DNA of 64,000 bases, taken from contig NZ_CP021354.1 in NCBI RefSeq assembly GCF_003130705.1, positions 868,001-932,000 of the forward strand. The letters are read 5' to 3'. The notes below the pieces were generated by a model that searched no databases, was not told the DNA's origin, and saw only the letters and a list, made by a program, of their open reading frames with translations. This document shows, piece after piece, positions 36,262 through 48,875 of this stretch. Each line of letters begins with the position of its first letter. The first letter of the stretch is position 1. The position numbers and the translations under genes are program-made. Source of the stretch: Rhodococcus oxybenzonivorans (GTDB taxonomy: Bacteria; Actinomycetota; Actinomycetes; Mycobacteriales; Mycobacteriaceae).

Positions 36262-37637
36262 TCTCCCCGGCGTCCCTGCAGCGCGTGCGCGCCGTCGCCG
36301 ATGCGGTGCTCTACGAGGGTTACCTGCTCTATCCGTATCGTGCGAGTTCGTCGAAGAACCAGTCACGATGGCAGTTCGGTGTCGTGGGGCCACCGGGCGC
36401 AGCGGATGCAGGTGTCGGCGAGGAATCGACGATGTCCTGCTCGACGTTGTTGCGGGCGGACGACAACGCGGCGGTCGGCATCACCCTCCGATTCCTGCAG
36501 CTGCAGGTGCGGTGTGTCGAGCGGGCAACCGATGAGGCGGGCACCGAATTCGCCGGCGTCGACGAATTGACCGTCGACGGGACCAGCTGGCTCAGCTGGG
36601 ACGAGGCGGTGGAACGTGAGTTCGACTTGGGTGCACCGAGGCTCGCAGAATGCGGTGATGGTCGACGTCTCGACGTCCACATCGACGGGGGTTCCGAGGT
36701 AGAGGAGCTGCGGAGAGCGGATGGGTCTCTCGCCGGTCGAGTGGTGCGTACCCGGTGGCCTGCAGACGCCGTCGTGACGGCGGACTGCGAGAACAGTGAC
36801 GGATTCACCCGGCTTCGGCTCGAGGTGGAGAACGTCACTACCGGCGACTCCGGCCTGGACCGGGACGGCGCCATCCGGCAGTCGCTGATTGGCGCGCATT
36901 TGATCCTCGCGGCAGAGGGCACGGACTTCGTGTCGCTACTCGAACCCCCGGCCGAGGCCGAACACCTGGCGTCCGCGTGCACGCAGCACCGGTGCTATCC
37001 CGTCCTCGCCGGGTTGCCGGGGGAAACCGACCTCGTGCTGGCGTCACCGATCATCTTGTACGACCACCCGGAGATTGCGGAGCAGAGCGACGGTGCCCTG
37101 TTCGATGCCACCGAGATCGATGAAATCCTCACTCTCCGCGTCATGACTCTCACCGAGGACGAGAAGCGTCAGGCCCGGGCCACCGACCCGCTCGCGGCAC
37201 GGATCATCGACCGCTGCGACGAGATGTCGCCGTCGACGCTCGCGCAGATGCACGGCATCCTGCGGGATCCACACCTTCCGGACATGGGACTCGTCCCGGA
37301 ACTGACCGACGACGTCCCGTGGTGGGACCCGGAGGCGGACAAGGCGGTTCGGCCCGACGTCGACGGTGTGCTCGTCGACGGCGTGCGGGTCGCCAACGGC
37401 AGCGTGGTGCGGCTCCACCCGTCGCGTCGCGCGGACGCCCAGGATTTGTTCTTCGCCGGGCAACTCGCCCGGGTCGTCACCGTCCACGCCGACGTGGACG
37501 GTGACACACACATCGGCGTCGTGTTGCAGGACGACCCGGCGTCGGACATGCACGAGTGGTACGGACGGTATCTGTACTTCGCCCCCGATGAGGTGGAGCC
37601 CATATCGACGGACACCGGAAAGGATGAACAGTCATGA
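36258..37637 (+). CDS. Conserved protein of unknown function in hydrogenase operon
   Basis: The 459-residue soluble protein begins MISPASLQRVRAVADAVLYEGYLLYPYRASSSKNQ, a stretch found in proteins next to group 1h hydrogenases. The remainder (RFLQLQVRCVERAT, LILAAEGTDFVSLLEPP, PIILYDHPEIAEQSDGALFDATEIDEIL) has no motif I can assign. It overlaps its neighbours by four bases at both ends (ATGA), so it is fully embedded in the operon. I do not recognise a function; a maturation or scaffold role is inferred from context. Confidence 0.75.
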   Translation: MISPASLQRVRAVADAVLYEGYLLYPYRASSSKNQSRWQFGVVGPPGAADAGVGEESTMSCSTLLRADDNAAVGITLRFLQLQVRCVERATDEAGTEFAGVDELTVDGTSWLSWDEAVEREFDLGAPRLAECGDGRRLDVHIDGGSEVEELRRADGSLAGRVVRTRWPADAVVTADCENSDGFTRLRLEVENVTTGDSGLDRDGAIRQSLIGAHLILAAEGTDFVSLLEPPAEAEHLASACTQHRCYPVLAGLPGETDLVLASPIILYDHPEIAEQSDGALFDATEIDEILTLRVMTLTEDEKRQARATDPLAARIIDRCDEMSPSTLAQMHGILRDPHLPDMGLVPELTDDVPWWDPEADKAVRPDVDGVLVDGVRVANGSVVRLHPSRRADAQDLFFAGQLARVVTVHADVDGDTHIGVVLQDDPASDMHEWYGRYLYFAPDEVEPISTDTGKDEQS

Positions 37638-37753
37638 AGGTTCTCGGAGAGGTCACCACGGCGGCGTTGGCCATTCTGGCGGTTGCCGGAGTGGTGGCAG
37701 CGGTCGTCTCGCTACCCGACATCAAGCGGTATATGCGTATCCGGCAGATGTGA
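37634..37753 (+). CDS. 39-residue single-span membrane peptide
   Basis: A short gene starts at an ATG overlapping the upstream stop (ATGA) and ends seven bases before the endopeptidase ATG. The peptide reads MKVLGEVTTAALAILAVAGV, then VAAVVSLPDIKRYMRIRQM. It has one hydrophobic helix of about 20 residues and a basic tail (KRYMRIR), the layout of a membrane anchor with its positive end inside. The tight coupling supports expression. It could tie the otherwise soluble hydrogenase to the membrane or to a quinone-reducing partner; that is inference. Confidence 0.7.
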   Translation: MKVLGEVTTAALAILAVAGVVAAVVSLPDIKRYMRIRQM

Positions 37754-37760
37754 GTGCTCC

Positions 37761-38267
37761 ATGACGGTGGACAGGCGAGTTCTTGTTGCCGGGGTGGGCA
37801 ATATCTTTTTCGGAGACGACGGGTTCGGCCCCGAAGTGCTGCGCGCAGTCGCGTCCAGGCCGTTGCCGCCGGGTGTCCGCGCTGTCGATTTCGGCATCCG
37901 GGGAACCCATCTCGCGTACGAACTGCTCGACGGGTGGGGCGCGCTCCTCCTTGTCGACGCGGTTCCGAACCGAGGTGCCCCCGGCGCGCTCAGTGCCGTC
38001 GAAGTGCAGCCCGACTCGATTCCGGACGCCCCTCTCGACGCGCACAGCATGGACCCGGCTGCCGTCTTCGCCAGCCTGCAGGCGTTGGGCGGAACCCTGC
38101 CGCGGACCGTGGTGCTCGGGTGTCAGGTGGAAAACACGGAGGAGGGCATCGGACTGTCGGTACCTGTCCAGGCCGCCGTGGAGCCGGCCGTCGAGGCGGT
38201 GCTGGACGTGGTGCAGCAGCTGCTCGATGCCGGTGCCGCTCTGCAAGCGGAGGGAAAGGAGAGCTGA
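37761..38267 (+). CDS. Hydrogenase maturation endopeptidase
   Basis: This 168-residue HybD/HyaD-family protease removes the C-terminal tail of the large subunit after nickel insertion. The nickel-sensing residues are recognisable: acidic site in GVGNIFFGDDGFG (Asp19/Asp20, usually Glu), Asp66 in LLLVDAVPN and His95 in DAHSMDP. The matching precursor tail after DPCLPCGVH is present in the large subunit encoded upstream. ATG at 37761; hypC follows four bases after the stop. Confidence 0.9.
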   Translation: MTVDRRVLVAGVGNIFFGDDGFGPEVLRAVASRPLPPGVRAVDFGIRGTHLAYELLDGWGALLLVDAVPNRGAPGALSAVEVQPDSIPDAPLDAHSMDPAAVFASLQALGGTLPRTVVLGCQVENTEEGIGLSVPVQAAVEPAVEAVLDVVQQLLDAGAALQAEGKES

Positions 38268-38270
38268 ATC

Positions 38271-38531
38271 ATGTGTCTCGGTATTCCCGGCCGCGTAGTG
38301 CGCATGCTCGAGGGTTACGGCAACCAGTTGGCCCTCGTCGATGTGGTCGGCGAGGAGCGGCGCGTCAACATTGGCATGCTCGACGACGACGTGCACCTGG
38401 AGCCCGGCGACTGGATCGTGATCCACATGGGGTTCGCCATGGAGAAGGTCGACGAAGCCGGCGCCGAGAGGGCGATGGCCGGACTGGAGATGATGGGGCG
38501 ATCGCGGACGGCAGACGACGACCAGGCGTGA
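38271..38531 (+). CDS. hypC: Hydrogenase assembly chaperone HypC
   Basis: This 86-residue chaperone carries the Fe(CN)2CO group to the large subunit. The essential N-terminal cysteine motif MCLGIPG is intact, and HMGFAMEKVDEAGA near residue 63 is typical. It closes the hydrogenase operon. hypD, hypE and hypF are not in this window, so they must be encoded elsewhere. It converges on the GH13 gene with 19 bp between. Confidence 0.93.
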   Translation: MCLGIPGRVVRMLEGYGNQLALVDVVGEERRVNIGMLDDDVHLEPGDWIVIHMGFAMEKVDEAGAERAMAGLEMMGRSRTADDDQA

Positions 38532-38550
38532 ACAGGGTCCTCTGGTTCGG

Positions 38551-40755
38551 TCACGTGATCAGTGTCTCGTCGCTGCGCGGGCCCTTCAGGATGACGGGGA
38601 CGCCCTCGTACGCGTGCAGTGTCACCGGGAAGCTGTGGAGTTCGTCGACGGTCCCGACGAGTTCGTCGGTGAAGAGGTCGTATGCGGCCGCACCGGCGGG
38701 TAGATGCTGCGATTGGACCGTTGCGGTGATTTCCTCGGAGGTGAAGTTCAAGACTGTCACCTGAGTGCTCATGTCAGCGAGTTGGTGCACCATGACCAGC
38801 AATCCCTTGTGTGAGACCGTCGGGACATCGATCTGCACGCCTGTCGCAATTCCGAAGCGATTTCGAACCTCGATGATCCGGGACAGCTTGCAGGCGAACG
38901 ACTCCGGATTCCGTAACTGCTCGGGCAGGGTGCCGTAGAGGCTGGTGGCCCGCGGAATACCGGACTCCGATCGGGTGGCCTCCGGGTTGACGCCCATGAG
39001 GTCGTGGGCGCCGCGGTTGATCCACCTCGTGTCGCCCTCGCGGACGAGGTCGGCTACGTCGTCGACGGGTACCGGGAGCAGCCCGCACAGATCCCAGCCG
39101 GACAACGCGAACACCCCGGGCTGAAGTGCGTTGTACATCGCGAGGAGAAGATGCGCGCGTTCGACCATGGCGACGTCGTCGGCCGTCATCCGGTCGAGGT
39201 CCCGGATTCCGAACGTCGCCGTGATGACACTGGCTGTGGTGCAGGCGATTCCGTTGGTGGTGAAGGTGCGATTGTACGGCGCCCATCGCCCGGTGAGACG
39301 TTCGCACAAGTCCTTACGGATGCGGTCACCGAGCTGAGAACCCTTGATCGGCTCGCCGCCGTAGACGAATTCGTCGTCTTTGTGGAGGGTGGCGAAGTGC
39401 ACCAGCTCGAACGTCAACTCGTCGTGGTTCTGCAGAGCATGGACGAGGGATGCGGTATCGACGCCGTGATCGCGCGCCAGATTCATGGTCAAGCGAAGAA
39501 ATTCGGTGTTGCCCATCACCAGGGCATGGTGATAGGCGGGCCGGTTGATGAAGTCGTACGACAGGTCCGCGCCGCTGGTGCCCATCTCCTTGATGTCGTC
39601 GATGGTGAGGTTCAACTCCTGGAAGGTGAATCCGCCCATCTTGCGGACGATGCTCGCGATCAGGTGGTTGGCCGCTTCCGACAGTGGATGTCCTTCCGAC
39701 CACCCCGGTCCTTCCGTTCGCCGTTCGACACCTAGGAAGCCGTTGGCGTCGAGTCGCAGGGCCCCTGCCCCGAGGTCGGCCAGTGAATGGCACGCATCTC
39801 CGATGACCAGCCGCATACCCGCGAACGATGGATCGAGCCAGTTGATGGAGGGCTGACCCGCCTTGAAATAGTGCAGGTAGACCCAGCGCCGGTCGACGCC
39901 GTCTACTCCCGTGACGACGGGCGTGACGCTCCAGTTGGTCTCCTTGACACCGAGTTCGTAGAAGATCACACGCTGGAGTTGGCCGATGATGTAGCCCGCA
40001 CGCGCCAACTGGGCCTCGGTCTCGGCGTCGATGTTGACCGAGTCCCGGCCCTCCGGCACGCGGGGGAGTAGGTGCCAGTCCGGGGGTTCGATCTCGATCA
40101 TGTGGTAGATCCCCGGATAGTCCGCGTACGCCATCTCCGCCAGACGGAAATCCGCGCCCTTGCCGGTGTGGCCCGGGACGATGTCGTCGATGACGGTGCC
40201 GTCATACGCTGCGGCGACGACGCAGAGGCGACGGAACTCTTCCTCGGTGCCGAAGGCGGCATCGATCTGCATACTGATTCTGTCGAAGTGACCGTCCACC
40301 GACGGGGTGGACTGCCAGCCGTTGATGCCGCCGGCCTGCTTGACGGGCCCGGTATGAACTGCGGTCACGCCGATCTGTGAAAAGGCCTGCCACAGGGCCT
40401 CGTCGCCGAGTGAGGCCAGGAAACTGGCACCGTCAGCCGTGATGATCGATATGGGGTATGCGGTGAACCAGACGGGCGCACGCTCGACAGCCGCGCGCGG
40501 GTTCGGGTCTGCGTACGGGTTCTGCCACATGCTGCCCTTGCCGGACAGCTGCTCGGCAATCTGAGTTGCGTCATGGAGGATGGACTGCTTGATGAGCCAA
40601 TCCACGTAGGCGGGATTCGACGGGTGCGCGTCACCGGACTGGGTGTCCACCCGCGGGCTACGCCGGACGGACGGACGTAGAGGTCGTGGTCGTGCTGGAT
40701 AGAACTGCTCGTCGTAACTGACTTCACTGGGCTCGTGATGGACCTCAGGGTTCAT
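38551..40755 (-). CDS. GH13 alpha-amylase-family enzyme, trehalose-synthase-like
   Basis: This 734-residue glycoside hydrolase family 13 protein has the catalytic carboxylates in ALRLDANGF (nucleophile Asp), TFQELNLTI (acid/base Glu) and QNHDEL (transition-state Asp). The conserved [20 protein letters not shown] segment near residue 210 corresponds to the first conserved region. The overall pattern fits maltose/trehalose interconversion enzymes more than starch hydrolases, but the specific activity is a guess. No signal peptide. ATG at 40755 has GGAGG four bases upstream. It is convergent with the hydrogenase operon and may be unrelated to it. Confidence 0.7.
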   Translation of the reverse strand: MNPEVHHEPSEVSYDEQFYPARPRPLRPSVRRSPRVDTQSGDAHPSNPAYVDWLIKQSILHDATQIAEQLSGKGSMWQNPYADPNPRAAVERAPVWFTAYPISIITADGASFLASLGDEALWQAFSQIGVTAVHTGPVKQAGGINGWQSTPSVDGHFDRISMQIDAAFGTEEEFRRLCVVAAAYDGTVIDDIVPGHTGKGADFRLAEMAYADYPGIYHMIEIEPPDWHLLPRVPEGRDSVNIDAETEAQLARAGYIIGQLQRVIFYELGVKETNWSVTPVVTGVDGVDRRWVYLHYFKAGQPSINWLDPSFAGMRLVIGDACHSLADLGAGALRLDANGFLGVERRTEGPGWSEGHPLSEAANHLIASIVRKMGGFTFQELNLTIDDIKEMGTSGADLSYDFINRPAYHHALVMGNTEFLRLTMNLARDHGVDTASLVHALQNHDELTFELVHFATLHKDDEFVYGGEPIKGSQLGDRIRKDLCERLTGRWAPYNRTFTTNGIACTTASVITATFGIRDLDRMTADDVAMVERAHLLLAMYNALQPGVFALSGWDLCGLLPVPVDDVADLVREGDTRWINRGAHDLMGVNPEATRSESGIPRATSLYGTLPEQLRNPESFACKLSRIIEVRNRFGIATGVQIDVPTVSHKGLLVMVHQLADMSTQVTVLNFTSEEITATVQSQHLPAGAAAYDLFTDELVGTVDELHSFPVTLHAYEGVPVILKGPRSDETLIT

Positions 40756-40869
40756 GTTCCTCCGTCTGTTTCTCGGTAACCGGGTACCCGTCGATAGTGA
40801 CGCACAATCGACGTTCGCGGTCCGAGTCACGATTGAGGACAGAAGCCCTGACCCGGTATTGCCTCGATA

Positions 40870-41181
40870 TCAGTGGGCGTGTCCGGAGGGGAAGTGGACC
40901 GACCCGTCACTACCTACGCAACCTCCCTGGACCGGGCCGCTGCCGAAGAAGACACTGTTGGACTGGCCGATGCTGTTCGGGGGAGCCGTTCCCACTCCGC
41001 CGCCGGTGACCCCGATGGTCCCGCAGGAGTAACTGTGCTGATCGTGCGAGCGGACATTCAGTTGCGTGCCGGGAGTGGCAGGGTCTCCGTGAAGGGTAGG
41101 TCCCGCCGATGCGACACCGGTGCCGAGCGCGACCGTGATCGCCGCCGTCGCAATAACCGTGCGCAGTACAAAACCGTTCAT
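40870..41181 (-). CDS. Small secreted protein of unknown function
   Basis: The 103-residue product has a clear Sec signal peptide (MNGFVLRTVIATAAITVALG, then TGVASA, with cleavage probably after ASA). The mature part is about 78 residues, rich in Gly, Ser and His, with two cysteines (YSCGTIG and GGCVGS) that could form a disulfide. A GTG four codons upstream (41193) is an alternative start near AGAGG. I do not recognise the family. It stands alone between the GH13 and upp genes. Confidence 0.65.
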   Translation of the reverse strand: MNGFVLRTVIATAAITVALGTGVASAGPTLHGDPATPGTQLNVRSHDQHSYSCGTIGVTGGGVGTAPPNSIGQSNSVFFGSGPVQGGCVGSDGSVHFPSGHAH

Positions 41182-41420
41182 CTCTAGCTTCACCTCTGGT
41201 CCAATTGTGGCCGGCTTCCCCTGACCGGTTCGACGATGCTGGGCTCCCCCGCTCAGTGTTTCGTTTCCGATAGAACAATCATCATCCGAAACGCGCCCGG
41301 AATCATCCGCCCATCAGCACGAAAGCTGAGGCTGGATTCGAACTCGTCTGTGCAAGCGGCACGGCCGATCGGCACACTTCGGCGTAATGGGTCACGTCAC
41401 CGAGTGGTGCCACAAGTCGG

Positions 41421-42050
41421 TTACTTGGTGCCGAAGATCCGGTCGCCCGCGTCTCCGATGCCGGGCAGGATGTAGCCGTGCTCGTCGAGCTGCCGGTCGA
41501 CGGCGGCGGTGTAGATCGGGATGTCGGGATGGGCATTCTGCAGGACGGCGATGCCTTCGGGACAGGTGACCAGGCAGACGAACTTGATGCTCTTGGGGCT
41601 GCATTCCTTCAGCCGCTCCACCGCCGCCACCGCGGAGTTGCCGGTGGCCAGCAACGGGTCGACGATCACCACGTCGCGCTCGTGAAGATCGCCGGGCATC
41701 TTGAAGTAGTACTCCACTGCCACGAGTGTCTTGGGATCGCGGTACAGACCGATATGGCCGACGCGCGCGCCCGGCACAATCGTCAGCATCCCGTCGAGGA
41801 TTCCGGTGCCTGCGCGGAGGATGGAGACGAACACCAGCTTCTTGCCGTCGATGACCTTGCCGGTGGTGACTTCCATCGGCGTCTCGATGTCGATGTCCTG
41901 CATCGGAATGTCACGCAGGACCTCGTAGGTCATCAACGCGGAGATCTCGTTGGCCAGTCGTCGAAAGCTGTTGGTGGAGGCATCCTTACGGCGCATCATC
42001 GTGAGCTTGTGCTGTACCAGAGGGTGATCGATCACGTGCACTGTTCCCAT
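41421..42050 (-). CDS. upp: Uracil phosphoribosyltransferase
   Basis: This 209-residue enzyme converts uracil and PRPP to UMP. The PRPP loop [17 protein letters not shown] and the uracil-binding C-terminal motif [18 protein letters not shown] are intact, with [11 protein letters not shown] as the flexible region. The start is the ATG at 42050. It is the last gene of an operon with URC4 and URC1 homologs, so here Upp probably serves the URC catabolic route, which starts from uridine nucleotides, as well as salvage. Confidence 0.94.
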   Translation of the reverse strand: MGTVHVIDHPLVQHKLTMMRRKDASTNSFRRLANEISALMTYEVLRDIPMQDIDIETPMEVTTGKVIDGKKLVFVSILRAGTGILDGMLTIVPGARVGHIGLYRDPKTLVAVEYYFKMPGDLHERDVVIVDPLLATGNSAVAAVERLKECSPKSIKFVCLVTCPEGIAVLQNAHPDIPIYTAAVDRQLDEHGYILPGIGDAGDRIFGTK

Positions 42051-42070
42051 GTATCCGTCCCCGTTTCGCT

Positions 42071-43336
42071 CTAGAAGACCGTGCCGTCGCTGACGATGGA
42101 CAGCGGTGGCAGCCCGCCTCTCGCCCGCTGAGACAGGGTGCGGCCTGCGGCCCAGGTGCCGCCCTCCAGGACGCAGGCCAGCGGAAGCCGTGCGGCGTCC
42201 ACGCCGAGCCGTCCGCGCACCAGCGGGGCCAGTTCGTCGAGGAGCGCGACCGTCAGCGCGCGCCACTCGACCACCACTTCGTCACCGGCCGTCCAGCGGT
42301 GTGCGGCCCAGGTCGGGTCGTGCAGGCGTAGTACCCCGGTGTCCAGTAGGAGACCGCCGTTGCGGTATTCGGGCAGGCCGGTCAGGGCGTCCAGCCCGAC
42401 CACCCGCACGCCTGCCCACTCGAAGGGCTCCAGCAGCGAGTAGGTCAGCCACTGCGACAGCTTGTGGAACGGAATCCAGCCTCGGGTCAGGCCCGGCCCG
42501 ACCACCGCCTCGTGGCGCCAGCAGTCGCCCAGGGGCTGACCGCCGATGGCGTTGTCTGCCGGCCAGATGCCCGACAGCGACGCCAGAACGTGGGAAAGAA
42601 TGTCGTGGGCGGCCACTGACGACGTGGCCGAGCCGTGCGGCTCTGTCAGCAGGTCGAACAGGCCACCCGGCCGTCCGTGCGGGCCGAACACCGCGGGTTG
42701 TGCGGCGAGTGCGTCGCCCAGCCGGCGCAGCAGGAGCACCCGGCCTTCGAGGCCTACCAGCGGATTGGACGGGCCGACCTGGAAGAACTCGGCCAGCCGG
42801 TTGGTGTCCAGGCCCCGTAGTGCGGCCGCATCGACCTGCAGCGGGTGTGCCGCGTCGGTCGAGAACAGGCCGCCGACGAACGCGTGCCAGCTGGCGACAC
42901 CCAGTCCCTCGGAACGGGCGAACCGCTGCCCGCCGGCTTTCTCGTCGTAATGCCAGTCGGGACCCGCCCCGGCATCGAGCAGCACGCTGACCACGGCCAG
43001 ATCGATCATCGCGCGGGCACGGGCCTGCACGTCCAGCCCGGCCAGCCGGGCATCGAGGTCGGCCTTGCGGTCGACGCCGCCGGCCTCGAAATGCCGCCAG
43101 CGACTGTGGTAGGGAATCGCGAGGTCCGGATAGCGCGCACGGGTCACGTCGACCACCTCGGCCGCGGCAGTCTGCAAGGCGTCGTCGTGAACGCTGAACC
43201 AGCGCGAGCCGCCCTCTCGCGCGCGGCGCAGCAGCTGCCCTGAGCGTTCCCGCACAGCGGTCGTGGTGCGCAGCGCCGCGGCCGCGCCCTCCGCCCGCCC
43301 GGTGTCGACGTCGGGACCGACGCCGAGCATGCTCAT
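42071..43336 (-). CDS. urc4: URC4/DUF1688 uracil-catabolism protein
   Basis: The 421-residue protein matches the DUF1688 family, whose yeast member URC4 is required for the URC pyrimidine degradation pathway. Recognisable segments are [44 protein letters not shown] and [16 protein letters not shown]. Its exact reaction is not known to me. The ATG at 43336 overlaps the URC1 stop (ATGA), and upp follows 20 bp after its own end, so the three genes form one operon. Confidence 0.87.
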   Translation of the reverse strand: MSMLGVGPDVDTGRAEGAAAALRTTTAVRERSGQLLRRAREGGSRWFSVHDDALQTAAAEVVDVTRARYPDLAIPYHSRWRHFEAGGVDRKADLDARLAGLDVQARARAMIDLAVVSVLLDAGAGPDWHYDEKAGGQRFARSEGLGVASWHAFVGGLFSTDAAHPLQVDAAALRGLDTNRLAEFFQVGPSNPLVGLEGRVLLLRRLGDALAAQPAVFGPHGRPGGLFDLLTEPHGSATSSVAAHDILSHVLASLSGIWPADNAIGGQPLGDCWRHEAVVGPGLTRGWIPFHKLSQWLTYSLLEPFEWAGVRVVGLDALTGLPEYRNGGLLLDTGVLRLHDPTWAAHRWTAGDEVVVEWRALTVALLDELAPLVRGRLGVDAARLPLACVLEGGTWAAGRTLSQRARGGLPPLSIVSDGTVF

Positions 43337-44619
43337 TCGTCCAGCTCCCGGCCTTTGACCTTCGCCAGTTCGTCGGCGTTCGGCACCACGCCCGGCGTGA
43401 AGTAACCCGCCGCCATCTTGGCGTCGATTTCCACCCGCGCGTCGGCCGGGATCAGCTCGTCGGGCAGGTCCACCCGTTCCCCGACCTCGATGCCCGAGCC
43501 CGTGATGGCGTCGTACTTCATGTTGCTCATCGAAACCAGGCGGTGAATCTTGCGCACCCCCAGCCAGTGCAGCACGTCGGGCATCATCTCCTGGAAGCGC
43601 ATGTCCTGCACGCCGGCGACACATTCGGTGCGGGCGAAGTACTGGTCCGCGGTGTCGCCGCCCACCTGACGCTTGCGGGCGTTGTAGACCAGGAACTTGG
43701 TCACCTCACCCAGCGCGCGGCCCTCCTTGCGGGAGTAGGACACCAAGCCGACCCCGCCGTGTTGCGCACCCTGGATGCATTCCTCGATCGCATGCGTCAG
43801 GTACGGGCGGCAGGTACAGATGTCGGAGCCGAAGACGTCGGAGCCGTTGCATTCGTCGTGCACGCGCGCCGTCAGCTCCACGGCAGGATCGGCAAGGTCG
43901 CGTGGGTCGCCGAAGATGTACACGGTCTGCCCACCGATCGGCGGCAGGAACACCTCGAGATCCGAGCGGGTCACGAGTTCGGGATACATGCCCCCGGTCT
44001 CCTCGAACAGCACGCGGCGTAGATCCGACTCGCTGCAGTGGAAGCGCTCCGCTACACCCGGCAGGTGCCAGACAGGTTCGATCGCCACCTTGCTGACCAG
44101 CGCAGCACCGTTGGACATCAGGAAACGGCCGTCCGGGCGCAGTCGGCCTTTCTGGATGGCATCCATGATCTCCGGCAGCATGACGTGTGCCTTGGTCACG
44201 GCGATGCTGGGGCGGATGTCGTGGCCGGCGGCCAACTCGGCCGCGAATACCTCCGCCACCATGGCGCCCCACGGGTCGAGGCTCACGATTTTGCCGGGCT
44301 CGCTCCACTGAGGGTACGGGCCGATGATGTTGGTAGGCGCGGTGTTCGTGAGGTCGGCCTTATGGTGGCGCGACAGCGCGCCGGCCGCGACCGCCAACGC
44401 CCGGTAGATGCTGTAGGAGCCGCTGTGCGTGCCGACCACGTTGCGGTGGGCGCGGTTGGTAGTGGTGCCGACCACCGGTCCGCGCTCGGCAGCCGTGGGA
44501 GCGCCCCATCGAATCGGCAGGGACCCGACGCCGCCGCTGTGCGACGTCAATCGGATGTGCCCGCTGGCGGTTTCGGGCGTGGCAGGCGACGGTGTGGTGG
44601 GGACGACTTCAGCGGACAT
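43333..44619 (-). CDS. urc1: URC1 GTP-cyclohydrolase-II-like protein
   Basis: The 428-residue protein has a GTP cyclohydrolase II fold with the zinc cysteines in HDECNGSDVFGSDICTCRPYL and the catalytic region KEGRALGEVTKFLVYNARK. In the URC pathway this paralog opens the pyrimidine ring of a uridine nucleotide instead of making riboflavin precursors. The extended N-terminus (SGGVGSLPIRWGAPTAAERGPVVGTTTNR) separates it from RibA. The ATG at 44619 follows an AGGAA site. First gene of the operon, divergent from an AraC regulator. Confidence 0.87.
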   Translation of the reverse strand: MSAEVVPTTPSPATPETASGHIRLTSHSGGVGSLPIRWGAPTAAERGPVVGTTTNRAHRNVVGTHSGSYSIYRALAVAAGALSRHHKADLTNTAPTNIIGPYPQWSEPGKIVSLDPWGAMVAEVFAAELAAGHDIRPSIAVTKAHVMLPEIMDAIQKGRLRPDGRFLMSNGAALVSKVAIEPVWHLPGVAERFHCSESDLRRVLFEETGGMYPELVTRSDLEVFLPPIGGQTVYIFGDPRDLADPAVELTARVHDECNGSDVFGSDICTCRPYLTHAIEECIQGAQHGGVGLVSYSRKEGRALGEVTKFLVYNARKRQVGGDTADQYFARTECVAGVQDMRFQEMMPDVLHWLGVRKIHRLVSMSNMKYDAITGSGIEVGERVDLPDELIPADARVEIDAKMAAGYFTPGVVPNADELAKVKGRELDE

Positions 44620-44820
44620 GGCGTTCCTCCGTAACGACGGCCCGGCGACGAGGCACGCCTCCGGAACGTATCTCCCGCGCCCGGACGCTGCCGGCCACCG
44701 GAGACGCAAGCATAGCTATTTGCAGCGACTATCGCGTGGCGTGCACGTCCGCCGGGTCTGTCTTCCGGCTGGAGTGGTGGGCACTGGGCAACTGCGGTGC
44801 GGCGTGGCACGATCGAGCAG

Positions 44821-45270
<450 letters not shown>

Positions 45271-45349
45271 CTGCGGCATCGAGTAGATGCGCGCGCACGC
45301 CGCTGACGGAGACCGCGAGGGGCGGCCCGCGGAACCGAGGGGAGACACG

Positions 45350-47770
<2,421 letters not shown>

Positions 47771-48058
47771 CCGAGTTATGCGGAACTCCGGCGGCGGGGA
47801 TGTCTCATTCCCGCCTGTCGGAAGCCGTATCCGACGTCGATCCTGTGACCTAACTGTGAGGTCAGTCACCGCTTTCGCGTGACAGCTGGTGCCAGTTGTT
47901 GCCCGCGGGACTAGTGTTCCGCCAAAAATCCACAGAACAGCGTTGGCCGGGGCAGGTTTGTCAAATCGACGCGCCGAAATCTGTCGAACGCGTAGTAGCC
48001 TGTGACGAAACCGTGATCAATTCGTTACCGGTTACCCCGCTCGACAGAGGAATCTGGT
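47771..48058. other. Long leader region upstream of the M23 peptidase gene
   Basis: This 288-bp stretch has no gene. It contains a TGACCT/AGGTCA hairpin (47846-47864), which may end uvrA-like transcription, a CRP-like box at 47855-47870, an inverted GTCACCGC...GCGTGAC near 47865-47883, and a direct GTTACC repeat near 48024. I looked for a c-di-AMP (ydaO) riboswitch, common before wall-hydrolase genes, and did not find its conserved core. Confidence 0.4.
47855..47870. promoter_or_regulatory. CRP-like binding site
   Basis: TGTGA-GGTCAG-TCACC matches the CRP consensus TGTGA-N6-TCACA at nine of ten positions. It lies 188 bp before the M23 peptidase start. CRP controls rpfA, another cell-wall gene, in mycobacteria, so the link is plausible but unproven. 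Confidence 0.4.
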
Positions 48059-48832
48059 TTGTCTCGACACCGGAAAATCGACCCAGCACCGCGCGCCCTA
48101 CGACGCCGCCACCTGAGGACCGTTCGCGGCCGACTGATAGCAGTCCCGCTTGCCGCCAGTGCATTGCTCGTGGCCGGGAGCACGATCGCGTCCGCGACCA
48201 CCGGCGATGTGGCCGTCGGCATCGCGCCTACCGCCGCGGAGGCGGGCGTGTCGCTCTCGATGGCACCCCAGGTCTTGCGGTTCCCGCGTACGGATCTCAC
48301 CGACTTCACCGACGAGCTGCAGCAGGCGACCCAGCGTGAGGTCGAGCGGATCGAGCGGGCGAGGGCCGAGGCCGAGCGGCTTGCCCGCGAGGCTGCGGAA
48401 CGGGCTGCCGCTGAGGAAGCCGCGCGTCGACCGGGTGTCGTCTTTCCGACCGACGGTACTTTCACGTCGGGCTTCGGCCCGCGGTGGGGCACGAACCACA
48501 ACGGCATCGATATCGCCAACTCCATCGGCACCCCGATCAAGGCCGTCACCAACGGCACCGTGATCGAGTCGGGTCCGGCGTCGGGGTTCGGGCAGTGGGT
48601 CCGTCTGCAGCAGGACGACGGCACCATCGGCGTGTACGGCCACATCGACAGGTCGCTCGTATCGGTCGGGCAGCAGGTCCGCGCGGGCGATCACATCGCC
48701 ACCATGGGCAACCGCGGTCAGTCGACCGGACCTCACCTGCACTACGAGGTTTGGACGGCCAACGGCGCCAAGATCGATCCTGTCGGCTGGTTCAGCTCGC
48801 GCGGAGTGTCCGTTCCCGGACACGGCGGCTGA
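48059..48832 (+). CDS. Secreted M23 (LytM-type) metallopeptidase
   Basis: This 257-residue exported peptidase should cut peptidoglycan cross-links outside the membrane. A basic N-terminus and hydrophobic segment (LIAVPLAASALLVAG, then STIASA) form a signal peptide. A coiled coil rich in Glu, Arg and Ala follows (residues 85-122). The LytM domain has zinc ligands His147 and Asp151 (NHNGIDIAN) and the HLH motif His226/His228, plus His195. The start is a TTG at 48059 with AGAGGA seven bases upstream. All catalytic residues are present, so it is probably active. Confidence 0.88.
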   Translation: MSRHRKIDPAPRALRRRHLRTVRGRLIAVPLAASALLVAGSTIASATTGDVAVGIAPTAAEAGVSLSMAPQVLRFPRTDLTDFTDELQQATQREVERIERARAEAERLAREAAERAAAEEAARRPGVVFPTDGTFTSGFGPRWGTNHNGIDIANSIGTPIKAVTNGTVIESGPASGFGQWVRLQQDDGTIGVYGHIDRSLVSVGQQVRAGDHIATMGNRGQSTGPHLHYEVWTANGAKIDPVGWFSSRGVSVPGHGG

Positions 48833-48875
48833 GACACGCGTATACAGACGTTGTCGCGCATCCTACGATGCGCAG

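Noticed and set aside
47771..48058. c-di-AMP riboswitch before the M23 peptidase gene
   Set aside because: The region has hairpins, but I could not find the conserved core sequence expected of the ydaO class.
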